Shown: in pieces, positions 23,976 through 32,269 of the stretch
Numbering within the stretch: position 1 is the first letter of the stretch
Layout of the letters: each line of letters opens with the position of its first letter
Assembly (NCBI GenBank): GCA_900546385.1
Contig: URCT01000007.1
Location: forward strand, 1 to 40,855
Direction of reading: 5' to 3'
Source of the DNA: an uncultured Eubacteriales bacterium
GTDB taxonomy: Bacteria; Bacillota; Clostridia; Oscillospirales; CAG-382
DNA: 40,855 nt
Program-made: the position numbers and the translations under genes
The notes under the pieces: generated by a model
The model's input: the letters and a program-made list of their open reading frames with translations, nothing else
Told to the model about the DNA's origin: nothing
The model's database searches: none

Positions 23976-24582
23976 CGTTATCGCTCTCCTCGGCACGTCT
24001 TACCTTTCCGTAAAACGTGCCTTTTTTCATGCCGCACGCGTCGGCGGCTTGTGCAAGGGTCAGCTTTTTCTGCCGCCAAAGATGGCGGACCATGTCAAAA
24101 TTCACCGGCACGGGCGATGCCGGCCGTCCGAATTTCACGCCGCGTGCCTTTGCCGCCGCGATGCCCTGCGACTGCCGCTCATGGATGTTATTGCGCTCGT
24201 TTTCCGCAACGAATGACAATAGCTGCAGCACGATATCCGAAATAAACGTGCCGAGCAGATCCTTGCCGCGCCGTGTGTCGAGTAACGGCATATCCAACAC
24301 CACGATATCCACCTTCTTTTTCTTGGTAAGCACCTGCCATTGCCGCAGAATTTCCTCGTAATTCCGGCCGAGCCGGTCGATGCTCACTAAATACAAGACG
24401 TCGTTCGGGTTTAGGCGGCTTAGCAGTGCGCGGTATGCCGGGCGTTCGAAGTTTTTGCCGGATTTTTTATCGACAAAAATCTGTTTGGTAGCGATTCCGG
24501 CGCGCTGCAAGGCGATAAACTGCCGATCCTCGTTCTGATCCTTTGCCGACACGCGGATATAACCATAGAGAATGGGTTTCAT
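23959..24582 (-). CDS. Small serine site-specific recombinase (resolvase/invertase family)
   Basis: 207 residues, the size of Hin/Gin invertases and Tn3-type resolvases. The catalytic Ser sits in GYIRVSAKDQNEDRQ near residue 10. SIDRLGRNYEEI and the E-helix motif ERNNIHERQSQGIAAAKARG follow, then KFGRP and a C-terminal helix-turn-helix (LTLAQAADACGMKKGTFYGK). ATG 24582 has GGAGGG 5 nt upstream; a TTG one codon earlier is too close to that site. A TACAAT box at 24614-24609 is a possible -10 with a weak -35. The 3' end is embedded in a dyad site, and a matching inverted site lies about 100 bp away. This points to DNA inversion, with the adjacent promoter as the target. Confidence 0.92.
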   Translation of the reverse strand: MKPILYGYIRVSAKDQNEDRQFIALQRAGIATKQIFVDKKSGKNFERPAYRALLSRLNPNDVLYLVSIDRLGRNYEEILRQWQVLTKKKKVDIVVLDMPLLDTRRGKDLLGTFISDIVLQLLSFVAENERNNIHERQSQGIAAAKARGVKFGRPASPVPVNFDMVRHLWRQKKLTLAQAADACGMKKGTFYGKVRRAEESDNEKRSL

Positions 24583-24618
24583 CAAATCCCTCCTAAAAAG
24601 TATGATTTGATTGTACCA

Positions 24619-24649
24619 TAAAAAACGGACTGCCGAAGCAATCCGTTTT
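24619..24649 (-). terminator. Intrinsic terminator of xylA-xylB
   Basis: On the minus strand AAAACGGATTGC, a TTCG tetraloop and GCAGTCCGTTTT followed by further T. The C(UUCG)G loop is exceptionally stable, and the one non-Watson-Crick pair is G-U. Confidence 0.9.
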
Positions 24650-24670
24650 ATTTGTTATCATCCGCCGCCG

Positions 24671-26125
24671 TCAAAGCATGGCTAATTCACGAAAATTTTG
24701 TTTTAACGCCGGGTACAGTGCCCGATAGATGCGGTACACGTTTTCATAGCTTGCGTGGTTTTCCGGGTTATACGGCTGAATCCCGCCTGTTTTGGTCATT
24801 TTTTTACAGCCCTCTCGGACATCCGTAAAAACGCCGGACGCCGTTCCGGCAAGAATGGCAGCACCCAAGACCGCGCTTTCCTCTGACTGCATGAGCGTGA
24901 CCGGCATTCCGAACACATCCGCTATCATGCCGCGCCAAAATGCGCCTTTGGCTCCGCCGCCGCAGACGGCCATTTGTTCAAAGCTTACGCCGACTTCGGT
25001 CAAAACATCCAGGCAATCTTTCAGCGAATAGGAAACGCCCTCCATGACGGCCCTTGCCATATGCGCTCTGGTATGCATGGCAGAAAGTCCGAAAAATACG
25101 CCGCGTGCGCTGTCATCCAAGATAGGCGTTCTCTCGCCCATCAGATACGGAAGATACACCAATTTTTCCGCACCGATCGGAACCGCTTCGCACAGCCGGT
25201 CAAGCTCGGCATAAGAAAGCTCCGCCGCAAACAGGTTTTTGAACCATTTTAACGAAAGCCCGGCCGCCTGTGTGACGCCCATCACGTGCCATGCGCCCGG
25301 CACGGCGCAGCAAAACGTATGGATGCGTCCTTTTTGATCGATGACCGACCGATCCGTATGCGCATAGACAACGCCGCTTGTGCCGATCGTCGTAAACGCC
25401 GTGCGGTTGGACACAACGCCGCAGCCCACCGCCGCGCAGGCATTGTCACCGCCGCCTGCCGCAACCGGAATCCCGCGGTAATAACCGGTGATCTCACAGC
25501 TTTCGTACAATTCCGGAAGCAGGGCACGGTCGATCCCTAACTTTTCCAAGACCTCCTCCGACCAAATGCGTTTTTTGACGTCCAACAGCTGCATACCGCT
25601 GGCGTCGGACACATCAGAGGCAAACACGCCGGTAAGCTTATACCGGATATAGTCCTTTGGCAAAAGAATATGCCGGCATTTCGCATAATTCTCCGGTTCG
25701 TGCTGCCGCAGCCACAGAATTTTGGACGCTGTAAAGCCCGACAAGGCCGGGTTTGCCGTCAGCTCGATCAAGCGTTCTGCGCCGATGCTCTGCGTGATCT
25801 GCTCACACTGTGCGCCGGTACGCTGGTCGCACCAAAGAATGGCCGGCCGAATGACCTTTCCGCTTTCGTCCAAGGTCACAAGGCCGTGCATTTGCCCGGA
25901 AAGTCCGATTCCGGCAATGTTTTGTGCGCCGGCTTTGTCGATGATTCCGTCGAGTAGCGGTTTTACGGCGTTCCACCAATCATCCGGGTTCTGCTCGGCA
26001 TACCCGTTTTGCGGCTGGTAAAGCGGATATTCCGCCGCACCTGCATCGAGAATATTTCCGTCTGTATCCAATCGCGCGGCTTTGACAGCCGAAGTTCCCA
26101 AATCAATTCCAATCAAATATTTCAT
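24671..26125 (-). CDS. xylB: Xylulokinase
   Basis: 484 residues, FGGY kinase family. It phosphorylates D-xylulose with ATP. N-terminal ATPase motif IGIDLGTSAVKAARLD, the substrate loop GLSGQMHGLVTLD, ILWCDQRTG, and the C-terminal FGGY signature region (AVCGGGAKGAFWRGMIADVF) are all present. It begins 24 bp after xylA and ends before a strong terminator. Confidence 0.95.
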   Translation of the reverse strand: MKYLIGIDLGTSAVKAARLDTDGNILDAGAAEYPLYQPQNGYAEQNPDDWWNAVKPLLDGIIDKAGAQNIAGIGLSGQMHGLVTLDESGKVIRPAILWCDQRTGAQCEQITQSIGAERLIELTANPALSGFTASKILWLRQHEPENYAKCRHILLPKDYIRYKLTGVFASDVSDASGMQLLDVKKRIWSEEVLEKLGIDRALLPELYESCEITGYYRGIPVAAGGGDNACAAVGCGVVSNRTAFTTIGTSGVVYAHTDRSVIDQKGRIHTFCCAVPGAWHVMGVTQAAGLSLKWFKNLFAAELSYAELDRLCEAVPIGAEKLVYLPYLMGERTPILDDSARGVFFGLSAMHTRAHMARAVMEGVSYSLKDCLDVLTEVGVSFEQMAVCGGGAKGAFWRGMIADVFGMPVTLMQSEESAVLGAAILAGTASGVFTDVREGCKKMTKTGGIQPYNPENHASYENVYRIYRALYPALKQNFRELAML

Positions 26126-26149
26126 GGCGTTTTTCCTGTTTCTTCCGGC

Positions 26150-27463
26150 TTAACCGAATAACAAGCCGTTGACGACGCTTTCCAAATACTCCTGTCTGCC
26201 GCTTTGCAGCTTCACTTCATCCAAGGCAAGCGCATAGCGCGACAGCTCCTCAAGGTCGGTGGAGCCGGACAGAATCTTTGCGCCGATTCCGCTGTGATAC
26301 GAAGCATACCGTTCTTTCACGAATTCGTCGATACGGCCATCTGCGATAATTTTGCACGCGTTTCGTAAACCAAGCGCAAACGCGTCCATGCCGGCAATAT
26401 GGGCAAGGAAAATATCCTCCGGCGTATTGGACGGACGTCTGGTCTTGGCGTCAAAATTCAAGCCGCCGTTTGTAAAGCCGTCTGCGCGCAGAATTTCAAG
26501 CATGGCAAGCGTGGTGCTGTACACATCGGTTGGGAAATTATCGGTATCCCAGCCTAAATTCGGGTCGCCTTGGTTAGCGTCCACCGAGCCGAACACGCCG
26601 TTTATGCGGCAAACGCACAGTTCATGCTCAAAGGTATGTCCGGCAAGGGTGGCATGATTGGCTTCAATGTTGAGCTTAAAATCCTTTTCAAGACCGTATT
26701 TGCGCAAGAAAGCAAGCACTGTGGCGGCGTCGAAATCGTATTGATGTTTGGTCGGCTCTTTGGGCTTTGGTTCGATATAGAAATCGCCGTCATAGCCTTT
26801 GGCACGTGCATACAAGACCGCCATTTTCAAGAAGCGTGCGTAGTTATCCTGCTCAAGCGCCATATCGGTATTCAAAAGTGTTTCATAGCCCTCGCGGCCG
26901 CCCCAGAATACATAGCCCTTTCCGCCAAGCTCGATGGTGATATCGATGGCTTTTTTAACTTGCGCTGCCGTACAGGCGAACGCCTCCGCCGAACAAGAGG
27001 TAGCGGCGCCGTGCATATACTTCGGCGAAGCAAAGCAATTGGCCGTGCCCCAAAGCAGCTTAATGCCGTATGTTTGCATTTGTTCTTTGATGAGCGGCAC
27101 AATGCAATCAAGATTTTTCTGAAATTCGCCAAGATTTTTGCCTTCGGGTGCAATATCCCGGTCATGAAAGCAAAAATATTCGATGCCGAGCTTATCCATC
27201 AGTTCAAAGGCCGCATAAACCTTTTTCTTAGCAAGCGCAAGCGGGTCGCTCTCACCAAAGCTTTTATCGGTCGTGCCGACACCAAACATATCTGTGCCGT
27301 CTGCGACCAATGTGTGCCAATACGCCATGGAGAATTTCAAATGTTCGCTCATCTTTTTCCCGGCAATGACCTCGTCCTTGTTATAAAACTGAAAGGCAAA
27401 CGGATTTTTGGAATCCGGCCCTTCATAAGCGATCTTTCCGATGTCAAATATCTGCCCTGTCAT
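26150..27463 (-). CDS. xylA: Xylose isomerase
   Basis: 437 residues, the longer class II type common in Firmicutes. It converts D-xylose to D-xylulose. Both family signatures are seen: FCFHDRDIAPEG with the catalytic His, and VFWGGREGYETLLNTDM. YIEPKPKEPTKHQYDFD and VDANQGDPNLGWDTDNFPTD carry metal-binding Glu and Asp residues. AGGAG precedes ATG 27463. It is the first gene of xylA-xylB, divergent from an AraC regulator. Confidence 0.97.
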   Translation of the reverse strand: MTGQIFDIGKIAYEGPDSKNPFAFQFYNKDEVIAGKKMSEHLKFSMAYWHTLVADGTDMFGVGTTDKSFGESDPLALAKKKVYAAFELMDKLGIEYFCFHDRDIAPEGKNLGEFQKNLDCIVPLIKEQMQTYGIKLLWGTANCFASPKYMHGAATSCSAEAFACTAAQVKKAIDITIELGGKGYVFWGGREGYETLLNTDMALEQDNYARFLKMAVLYARAKGYDGDFYIEPKPKEPTKHQYDFDAATVLAFLRKYGLEKDFKLNIEANHATLAGHTFEHELCVCRINGVFGSVDANQGDPNLGWDTDNFPTDVYSTTLAMLEILRADGFTNGGLNFDAKTRRPSNTPEDIFLAHIAGMDAFALGLRNACKIIADGRIDEFVKERYASYHSGIGAKILSGSTDLEELSRYALALDEVKLQSGRQEYLESVVNGLLFG

Positions 27464-27490
27464 AGAAAAAGCTCCTTTTCGTTTTTTACC

Positions 27491-27519
27491 ATACTAACAT
27501 ACTCCAAAGCCGCTTTCAA
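27491..27519 (-). promoter_or_regulatory. Predicted xylA promoter
   Basis: Minus strand TTGAAA (27519-27514), a 17-bp spacer and TAGTAT (27496-27491). Confidence 0.7.
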
Positions 27520-27525
27520 TGCAAT

Positions 27526-27557
27526 TATTGCTTTTTTTGTTACAGATATTGCTTTTT
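27526..27557. repeat. Direct repeats in the xyl intergenic region, candidate AraC binding sites
   Basis: TATTGCTTTTT occurs at 27526-27536 and 27547-27557, exactly 21 bp apart (two helical turns). The left copy lies just upstream of the xylA -35 and the right copy overlaps the -35 of the regulator. This fits activation of xylA and autorepression. Confidence 0.6.
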
Positions 27558-27577
27558 CAAACAAAATGCTGTATACT
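27549..27577 (+). promoter_or_regulatory. Predicted promoter of the xyl AraC regulator
   Basis: TTGCTT (27549-27554), a 17-bp spacer and TATACT (27572-27577). Confidence 0.75.
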
Positions 27578-27609
27578 GTTTGGAGGTAACAAAAGGAGAG
27601 AGCCGCCGT

Positions 27610-28437
27610 ATGCGAGACGTTTTTTTCGAGAGTGACCATGCCGCCAAGATCAATTACCCCTATACCGATTTTGAATGGCGAAACATCCATTTCTATTCCC
27701 ATTTTCACGAGGAAATCGAGCTTGCCGCCGTTGTTTCCGGAAGCGTTTCCGTGACCGGCGATGAACGCGCGCTTTTGGCTAAGACCGGTGATATCTGTGT
27801 TTTCATGCCGGGTGAGATACATAGTCTCACCTCGAACGCTGAGAATCATCTGTATATTTTCAAAATCTACTGCCGGTCGGCAAAAGAAAACATCGATTTT
27901 GCGGCATTCCGCATAAAGCCGGATATTTTAACGCCGGAGCATCCCTTAAATGCGGCGCTGTGGACAGATATCCGGCGCATAAAGACCGCAAGCGAGCAAA
28001 AAAGTCCCGGCTATTCGTATCTTGTCAACGCGATCGCCAATGAAATGCTTTATAGAATCGTTTCCGGCGGCGTTTTATACAAATTAGACCGGCAAAAACG
28101 GCAGAAAAACATCAGTGCCATTTCCATTCTGACAAAAAGCAGCGAGTACATCCGGGCGCATTACGCCGAGCCGACGCTGCTTGCGGAAGCCGCCGGTTAC
28201 TGTGGTTTTTCGAAATACTACTTTGCGCACTATTTCAAGGAGATCACCGGGCTGACATTTTACGAGTATCTCACCGGCTATCGGATGCAGATGGCAGTTG
28301 CGGCTTTGCAGAATTCTGAGACCGGCATTTCCGAAATTGCTTTGAACTGCGGCTTTTCCAACGTCCGCTCCTTTAACCGCGTCTTTAAGGCCGCTTTCGG
28401 AACAACGCCGTCCAAGTACCGGAAAAACAAAAATTAA
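27610..28437 (+). CDS. AraC-family regulator, probably of xylose use
   Basis: 275 residues. A cupin-type sensor domain is at the N-terminus (HFHEEIELAAVVSGSVSV and GDICVFMPGEIHSL). A two-HTH AraC domain is at the C-terminus (LLAEAAGYCGFSKYYFAHYF, then EIALNCGFSNVRSFNRVFK, ending GTTPSKYRKN). ATG 27610 has AAGGAG 11 nt upstream; the in-frame extension upstream overlaps the promoter. Divergent orientation to xylA and the shared operator region make control of xylA-xylB likely. Confidence 0.9.
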   Translation: MRDVFFESDHAAKINYPYTDFEWRNIHFYSHFHEEIELAAVVSGSVSVTGDERALLAKTGDICVFMPGEIHSLTSNAENHLYIFKIYCRSAKENIDFAAFRIKPDILTPEHPLNAALWTDIRRIKTASEQKSPGYSYLVNAIANEMLYRIVSGGVLYKLDRQKRQKNISAISILTKSSEYIRAHYAEPTLLAEAAGYCGFSKYYFAHYFKEITGLTFYEYLTGYRMQMAVAALQNSETGISEIALNCGFSNVRSFNRVFKAAFGTTPSKYRKNKN

Positions 28438-28472
28438 AGCGTGCCGCAAACCTTCGTTTTACGGCACGCTTT
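28436..28472 (-). terminator. Terminator of the minus-strand membrane protein gene
   Basis: Arms AAAGCGTGCCG (28436-28446) and CGGCACGCTTT (28462-28472), with TTTAATTTTTG following on the minus strand. Confidence 0.6.
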
Positions 28473-28473
28473 G

Positions 28474-28505
28474 CGGTGTAAAATAGCTCTTTACACCGTT
28501 TTTTT
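28474..28505 (+). terminator. Terminator of the xyl AraC regulator gene
   Basis: CGGTGTAAA (28474-28482), a 7-nt loop and TTTACACCG (28490-28498) followed by seven T. Confidence 0.9.
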
Positions 28506-28511
28506 CTTTTT

Positions 28512-29537
28512 TTACGCGTTAAGTGCCTCTGCAAACTTCTGTTTAAGCGCTTTCTCATCCGCCATTTCGCTTGCGCTCCAAACGCCGTCCGGCGCAAGGA
28601 CCGTAGCATACCGCACGCCGTCCGCGTCCTTTGCGGTGAGCGTCACGCTCTTATATACAAAGCTGTCCGACAGCGCGAAAAAGCGTTTCATCTGCTCTGC
28701 TGCCACGTCGAAATCCGCCTTATCTAAAATGTTTCCGGAAAGCTCAAGCAGGTATTCCATATCGCCCTTGACCGAATCAAACGGCGTTCCCGGCGACAAA
28801 ATCCGGCCGTCGTTTTCGAGAAAGACCGCCACGCTCTCGCGCTCCAGCGTGGTCTGCGATTCAAAATAATCCTTGGCATTTTCGTATAGCATCGACCGGC
28901 AGAACGCGTCATAATCGTCGCGCACCGGCACGCTCATGTAATAGCGCGTGCCTTTTTCACCGGCATCAAAGGCGATTTCGGTCAGGTAGCGGCGCGAAAA
29001 CAGGTCGTAATGCGTGGCGTGCGCCGTAACAATGCCGTCATACCGCTCTTGGGCGGTCTCCTTGGCGCGGTTTTGCGCCATAAGCGCATTCACCGGATTG
29101 CCGAAGGCGGCAAGATACGAGGACAGACAAAGAAGCGTTGCGGCAATGCCGATAAGAAGGCTCTTGTGCTTCACCGCTGCACGTCCTTTGTGATAGGTGA
29201 GAAACGCACGCTTGGCAAACAGCGCAAACGCGCTTTGGAACACGCAGGCGATTCCCACAAAAACCGCCCGCTTCGGCGAAAAGCCTGATAGGCTTGTCAT
29301 CACGCACGGCATGACGCCCATCAGCGCGTAAATTTCCCATTTTTCCCGGCAGAACACGCTTGCCGCAAGGGCAAGCACGGCCGCCGCCGGCAGTGTCGAG
29401 AAGATGCCGGATGTCGGCAGATAACACAAAGCCGCAAGATACGAAGCGACGCCTGCGGCAAGCAGACCAACAAAGGGACGGTAAGCACGGTTGCCCGGTT
29501 TTTGGTCGGAATTCCGACGGTTTTGTTTTTCATTCAT
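28512..29537 (-). CDS. Membrane protein with extracytoplasmic domain, unknown function
   Basis: 341 residues. About four to five hydrophobic segments lie between residues 20 and 150 (for example PAAAVLALAASVF and LLIGIAATLLCLSSYLAAFG). A soluble domain of about 180 residues follows, rich in charged residues. No known family is recognised. GGAGG precedes ATG 29537. It follows the small membrane protein gene by 28 bp on the same strand, so the two may form an operon. Confidence 0.75.
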   Translation of the reverse strand: MNEKQNRRNSDQKPGNRAYRPFVGLLAAGVASYLAALCYLPTSGIFSTLPAAAVLALAASVFCREKWEIYALMGVMPCVMTSLSGFSPKRAVFVGIACVFQSAFALFAKRAFLTYHKGRAAVKHKSLLIGIAATLLCLSSYLAAFGNPVNALMAQNRAKETAQERYDGIVTAHATHYDLFSRRYLTEIAFDAGEKGTRYYMSVPVRDDYDAFCRSMLYENAKDYFESQTTLERESVAVFLENDGRILSPGTPFDSVKGDMEYLLELSGNILDKADFDVAAEQMKRFFALSDSFVYKSVTLTAKDADGVRYATVLAPDGVWSASEMADEKALKQKFAEALNA

Positions 29538-29565
29538 CGTAGAAAACCTCCGTTATATATGTCGT

Positions 29566-29841
29566 TTAGGCAGTTTCCATGTCTGCAAGACCGCTGCGGC
29601 AGACCGGCGTCTGCTGTTTTTGCCGTGCGGCTGTTTTCTGCTGCCGGGTGCGGCACGCGGACTTTTTGAAAGTGCGAAGCTTGATTTTACTTGTGTATAG
29701 GCGTTCCGATGCCAATAGCAGCGTGATGCCGATCGCTTCGCAAAGCACCGTCACGCCGAAGGAGGAGCCATCGGCACCTCCGGCTGCACCGATCATTAAA
29801 AGAAAGCCGAAGGCACCGAGAAATACAGCGATTTTTTTCAT
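29566..29841 (-). CDS. Small membrane protein, unknown function
   Basis: 91 residues. Two hydrophobic segments (KIAVFLGAFGFLLMIGAAGG and TVLCEAIGITLLLAS) are followed by a basic, glutamine-rich tail. AAAGGA precedes ATG 29841. A TATACT box (29901-29896 on the minus strand) about 55 bp upstream could be its -10, but the -35 is poor. No family is recognised. Confidence 0.6.
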   Translation of the reverse strand: MKKIAVFLGAFGFLLMIGAAGGADGSSFGVTVLCEAIGITLLLASERLYTSKIKLRTFKKSACRTRQQKTAARQKQQTPVCRSGLADMETA

Positions 29842-29949
29842 ATCGATTCATCCTTTCCGTTTTCCGTTACACAGAGTTCCTTGGGAAGTGTCTGTAGTAT
29901 ACCAGAAAGGATGTCCGATAAACAGGACTTTGACAGGTTTTGCCGAAAA

Positions 29950-30786
29950 TTATCGAATGTTTGTTTGCTCTTTGGCTTTTTCGCGGATCATGTGCTTGGG
30001 CGAAACGCCGAACTGTGCTTTGAATACCTTGGAAAAATACAGCGGATCGGTATAGCCGCAGGCGTGCGCAATCTGACCGACCACCTGACAGCCGTCGCCG
30101 ATGAGCGACGCGGCATATTCGAGCCGCAGACGCGCAAGGTACGCCGACAGCCGAATGGCGGCGGTTTTGTGGAACTGTGTGGCAATGTAGCTGGGCGAAT
30201 AACCGAAGGTTTCCGCAATTTTTCCGGAAGACAGCGATGGGTCGCGGAAATTCTCGTCGATGTATTTCTTGATTTCGAGCATGGCGTCGCGGTTGGCATC
30301 GGGCGGATTTTCGGTTTCGGATGCAACCGGAAACAGGGACAGTGTGTGATAGAACACCGCGCTTGCGGCAAGATCGGTCGTGCCGTAGCGGCAGGAATCG
30401 AGCGTACTCTTCCAAAAAGCGGAAATATCGGTGTGCGCGGCAAGACCGTGAAAAAGCGGCTTTTCAAGCGTCAGTCCGACGCGCTCCAAAAGGGTTGCGG
30501 CGCGCGTGCCGGAAAAGGTCACATACATGAATTCAAGGCCGTCCGTGTTGATAAGCGTGTATTTTTTCGCTTGAAACGCGCAGAAAACGTCGCCTGCGGC
30601 GATATCGTAGGTATGCTCCGCGACCGTAAACGTGCCGCGGCCGGCTGTCACAAGATGTAAGATAAAGGCCGCCGTCAACTGCGGCGCGGTTTCCTGCCAA
30701 CGCTTCTCATGCACAAAGTTGAGCATGACGATCTCATGGTGTGTGCTGCCGGTGGACACAAACTGACAGATATTTTCGTTTAGCAA
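29950..30786 (-). CDS. AraC-family regulator, divergent from a Gfo/Idh/MocA oxidoreductase
   Basis: 278 residues from TTG 30786. The N-terminal sensor shows AGRGTFTVAEHTYDIAAGDVF. The C-terminus has the AraC double HTH (SSGKIAETFGYSPSYIATQF and IAHACGYTDPLYFSKVFK, then GVSPKHM). The frame extends to 30843 but crosses a strong promoter there, so a downstream start is needed; TTG 30786 has GAGGG 7 nt upstream. The next ATG is at 30726. It likely controls the divergent oxidoreductase and transporter genes. Confidence 0.88.
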   Translation of the reverse strand: MLNENICQFVSTGSTHHEIVMLNFVHEKRWQETAPQLTAAFILHLVTAGRGTFTVAEHTYDIAAGDVFCAFQAKKYTLINTDGLEFMYVTFSGTRAATLLERVGLTLEKPLFHGLAAHTDISAFWKSTLDSCRYGTTDLAASAVFYHTLSLFPVASETENPPDANRDAMLEIKKYIDENFRDPSLSSGKIAETFGYSPSYIATQFHKTAAIRLSAYLARLRLEYAASLIGDGCQVVGQIAHACGYTDPLYFSKVFKAQFGVSPKHMIREKAKEQTNIR

Positions 30787-30814
30787 TCGCCATCCCTCGC
30801 TTTCCCATACGAAC

Positions 30815-30843
30815 AGTATACCGCTAAAGCACAGACTTTGCAA
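30815..30843 (-). promoter_or_regulatory. Predicted sigma-A promoter of the AraC-type regulator
   Basis: Minus strand TTGCAA (30843-30838), a 17-bp spacer and TATACT (30820-30815). It places transcription near 30808, which excludes the longest start of the gene. Confidence 0.8.
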
Positions 30844-30985
30844 GAGGTTACTTCAAAATTTTCCATAAATATCGGGAATTTTTCTATTTTATTTTGCCGT
30901 TTTGCGTGCTACAATGAAAACACACAGTAAGGCGTGTAAAAATGAAACAAGATCATTTCGACACAATCGAGAAAGAGGGATATTT

Positions 30986-32266
30986 ATGGCAGAAACCAAG
31001 AAAGTAAAAGTCGGCGTGGTCGGCGTCGGCCGCGGCACCAGCATGATGCGCTATTGCGAATGCTCCGGAAATGCCGAGATCGTTGCGATCTGTGACAACT
31101 GGGAACAGGGCTTGAAGGATAAGCTTGCTGAGCTGAACGACAAGAATATCACGGGCTACACAAGCTACGACGAATTTTTGAAGCACGATATGGACGCGGT
31201 GGTGCTTGCCAACTTTGCCACCGAGCACACGCCGTTTGCCATCAAAGCCATGAACGCAGGCAAGCACGTGATTTCCGAGGTTCTGCCGTGTCAGACGCTA
31301 AAGGAAGCGGTTGAGCTTATCGAAACCGTCGAACGCACCGGCAAGGAGTATCTGTATCTCGAAAACTATTGCTTCATGCCGGGACCGTTTGAAATGCGCA
31401 AACGCTATAAGGCCGGTGAGATCGGTGAAGTGGAATACGCCGAGGGCGAATACATCCACAACTGCGAATGCGAGTGGTTCTCCCTCACGCAGGGCAATCC
31501 CGAGCATTGGCGCAACAATATGTATTCCACGTTTTATTGCACGCACTCCATCGGTCCGATGATCCATATCACGGGACTTCGTCCGGTCAAGGTATCCGGC
31601 TTTGAAGTGCCGTATAGTCCGCGCGCCTGCCGCATGGGCAAAAAGAGCAGCGTTTGCGGCATCGAAATGATCACGCTTGAAAACGGTGCGATCTGCCGCA
31701 GTGTCCACGGCGGTCTCAACAGCCATTCCATCTGGTTTTCCGTCTACGGTCAGAAAGGCTCAATGGAATCGACGCGCGAGGTGGAGAATAACGGCGGTGT
31801 AGAGGGCTTCCACATCCGCGCACACAAAACCGACGGCGAATACAGCAAGGAGGGCTTTACGGCAGCAGATTATATGCCCAAGCACGAGCTTTCCGAGCAG
31901 GCGGCTGTTTTCGGCCACGGCGGCAGTGACTATTATTCGATGTATTTCTGCATGGAAAAGCTGCTTGGCCGCGATCATGGCGAAACCATCGATGTTTTTG
32001 AAGCACTCGATATGTTTCTTCCGGGAATGTTTGCCTACCGCAGCATCCTTGGCGGCGGCATCCCGATGGATATTCCGAATCTCCGCAACAAGGAGGAACG
32101 CGAAAAGTGGCGTAATGACACAACCTGCACCGATCCGAAGGTGGCCGGCGAAATGCTCATTCCGTGCTATCATGAGGGCAATCCGACCGTGCCGAAGGAG
32201 ATCTATGAGAACCAGCAGCGCGCTTGGGAAGCCAATACGCACAGCGGTGCTTATTGGAGAAAATAA
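30986..32266 (+). CDS. Gfo/Idh/MocA-family oxidoreductase
   Basis: 426 residues. The N-terminal Rossmann fold (VGVVGVGRGTSMMRY) binds NAD(P). The middle holds the family's second domain (GEIGEVEYAEGEY, then HSIGPMIHITGLRPVKV). The usual EKP motif with the catalytic Lys is replaced by SEVLPC, with ENYCFMPG following. This marks a subfamily that differs from classic sugar dehydrogenases, so the reaction is uncertain. ATG 30986 has GAGGG upstream. A DMT transporter gene starts 3 bp after its stop. Together they suggest uptake and conversion of a sugar-like compound. Confidence 0.88.
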   Translation: MAETKKVKVGVVGVGRGTSMMRYCECSGNAEIVAICDNWEQGLKDKLAELNDKNITGYTSYDEFLKHDMDAVVLANFATEHTPFAIKAMNAGKHVISEVLPCQTLKEAVELIETVERTGKEYLYLENYCFMPGPFEMRKRYKAGEIGEVEYAEGEYIHNCECEWFSLTQGNPEHWRNNMYSTFYCTHSIGPMIHITGLRPVKVSGFEVPYSPRACRMGKKSSVCGIEMITLENGAICRSVHGGLNSHSIWFSVYGQKGSMESTREVENNGGVEGFHIRAHKTDGEYSKEGFTAADYMPKHELSEQAAVFGHGGSDYYSMYFCMEKLLGRDHGETIDVFEALDMFLPGMFAYRSILGGGIPMDIPNLRNKEEREKWRNDTTCTDPKVAGEMLIPCYHEGNPTVPKEIYENQQRAWEANTHSGAYWRK

Positions 32267-32269
32267 CGC

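Noticed and set aside
26570..27589. A 339-codon plus-strand frame opposite xylA
   Set aside because: Antisense to a clear xylose isomerase; no ribosome site or family resemblance.
30787..30843. Upstream extension of the AraC-type regulator to 30843
   Set aside because: It overlaps the -35 and -10 boxes of a strong promoter, so it cannot be in the mRNA.
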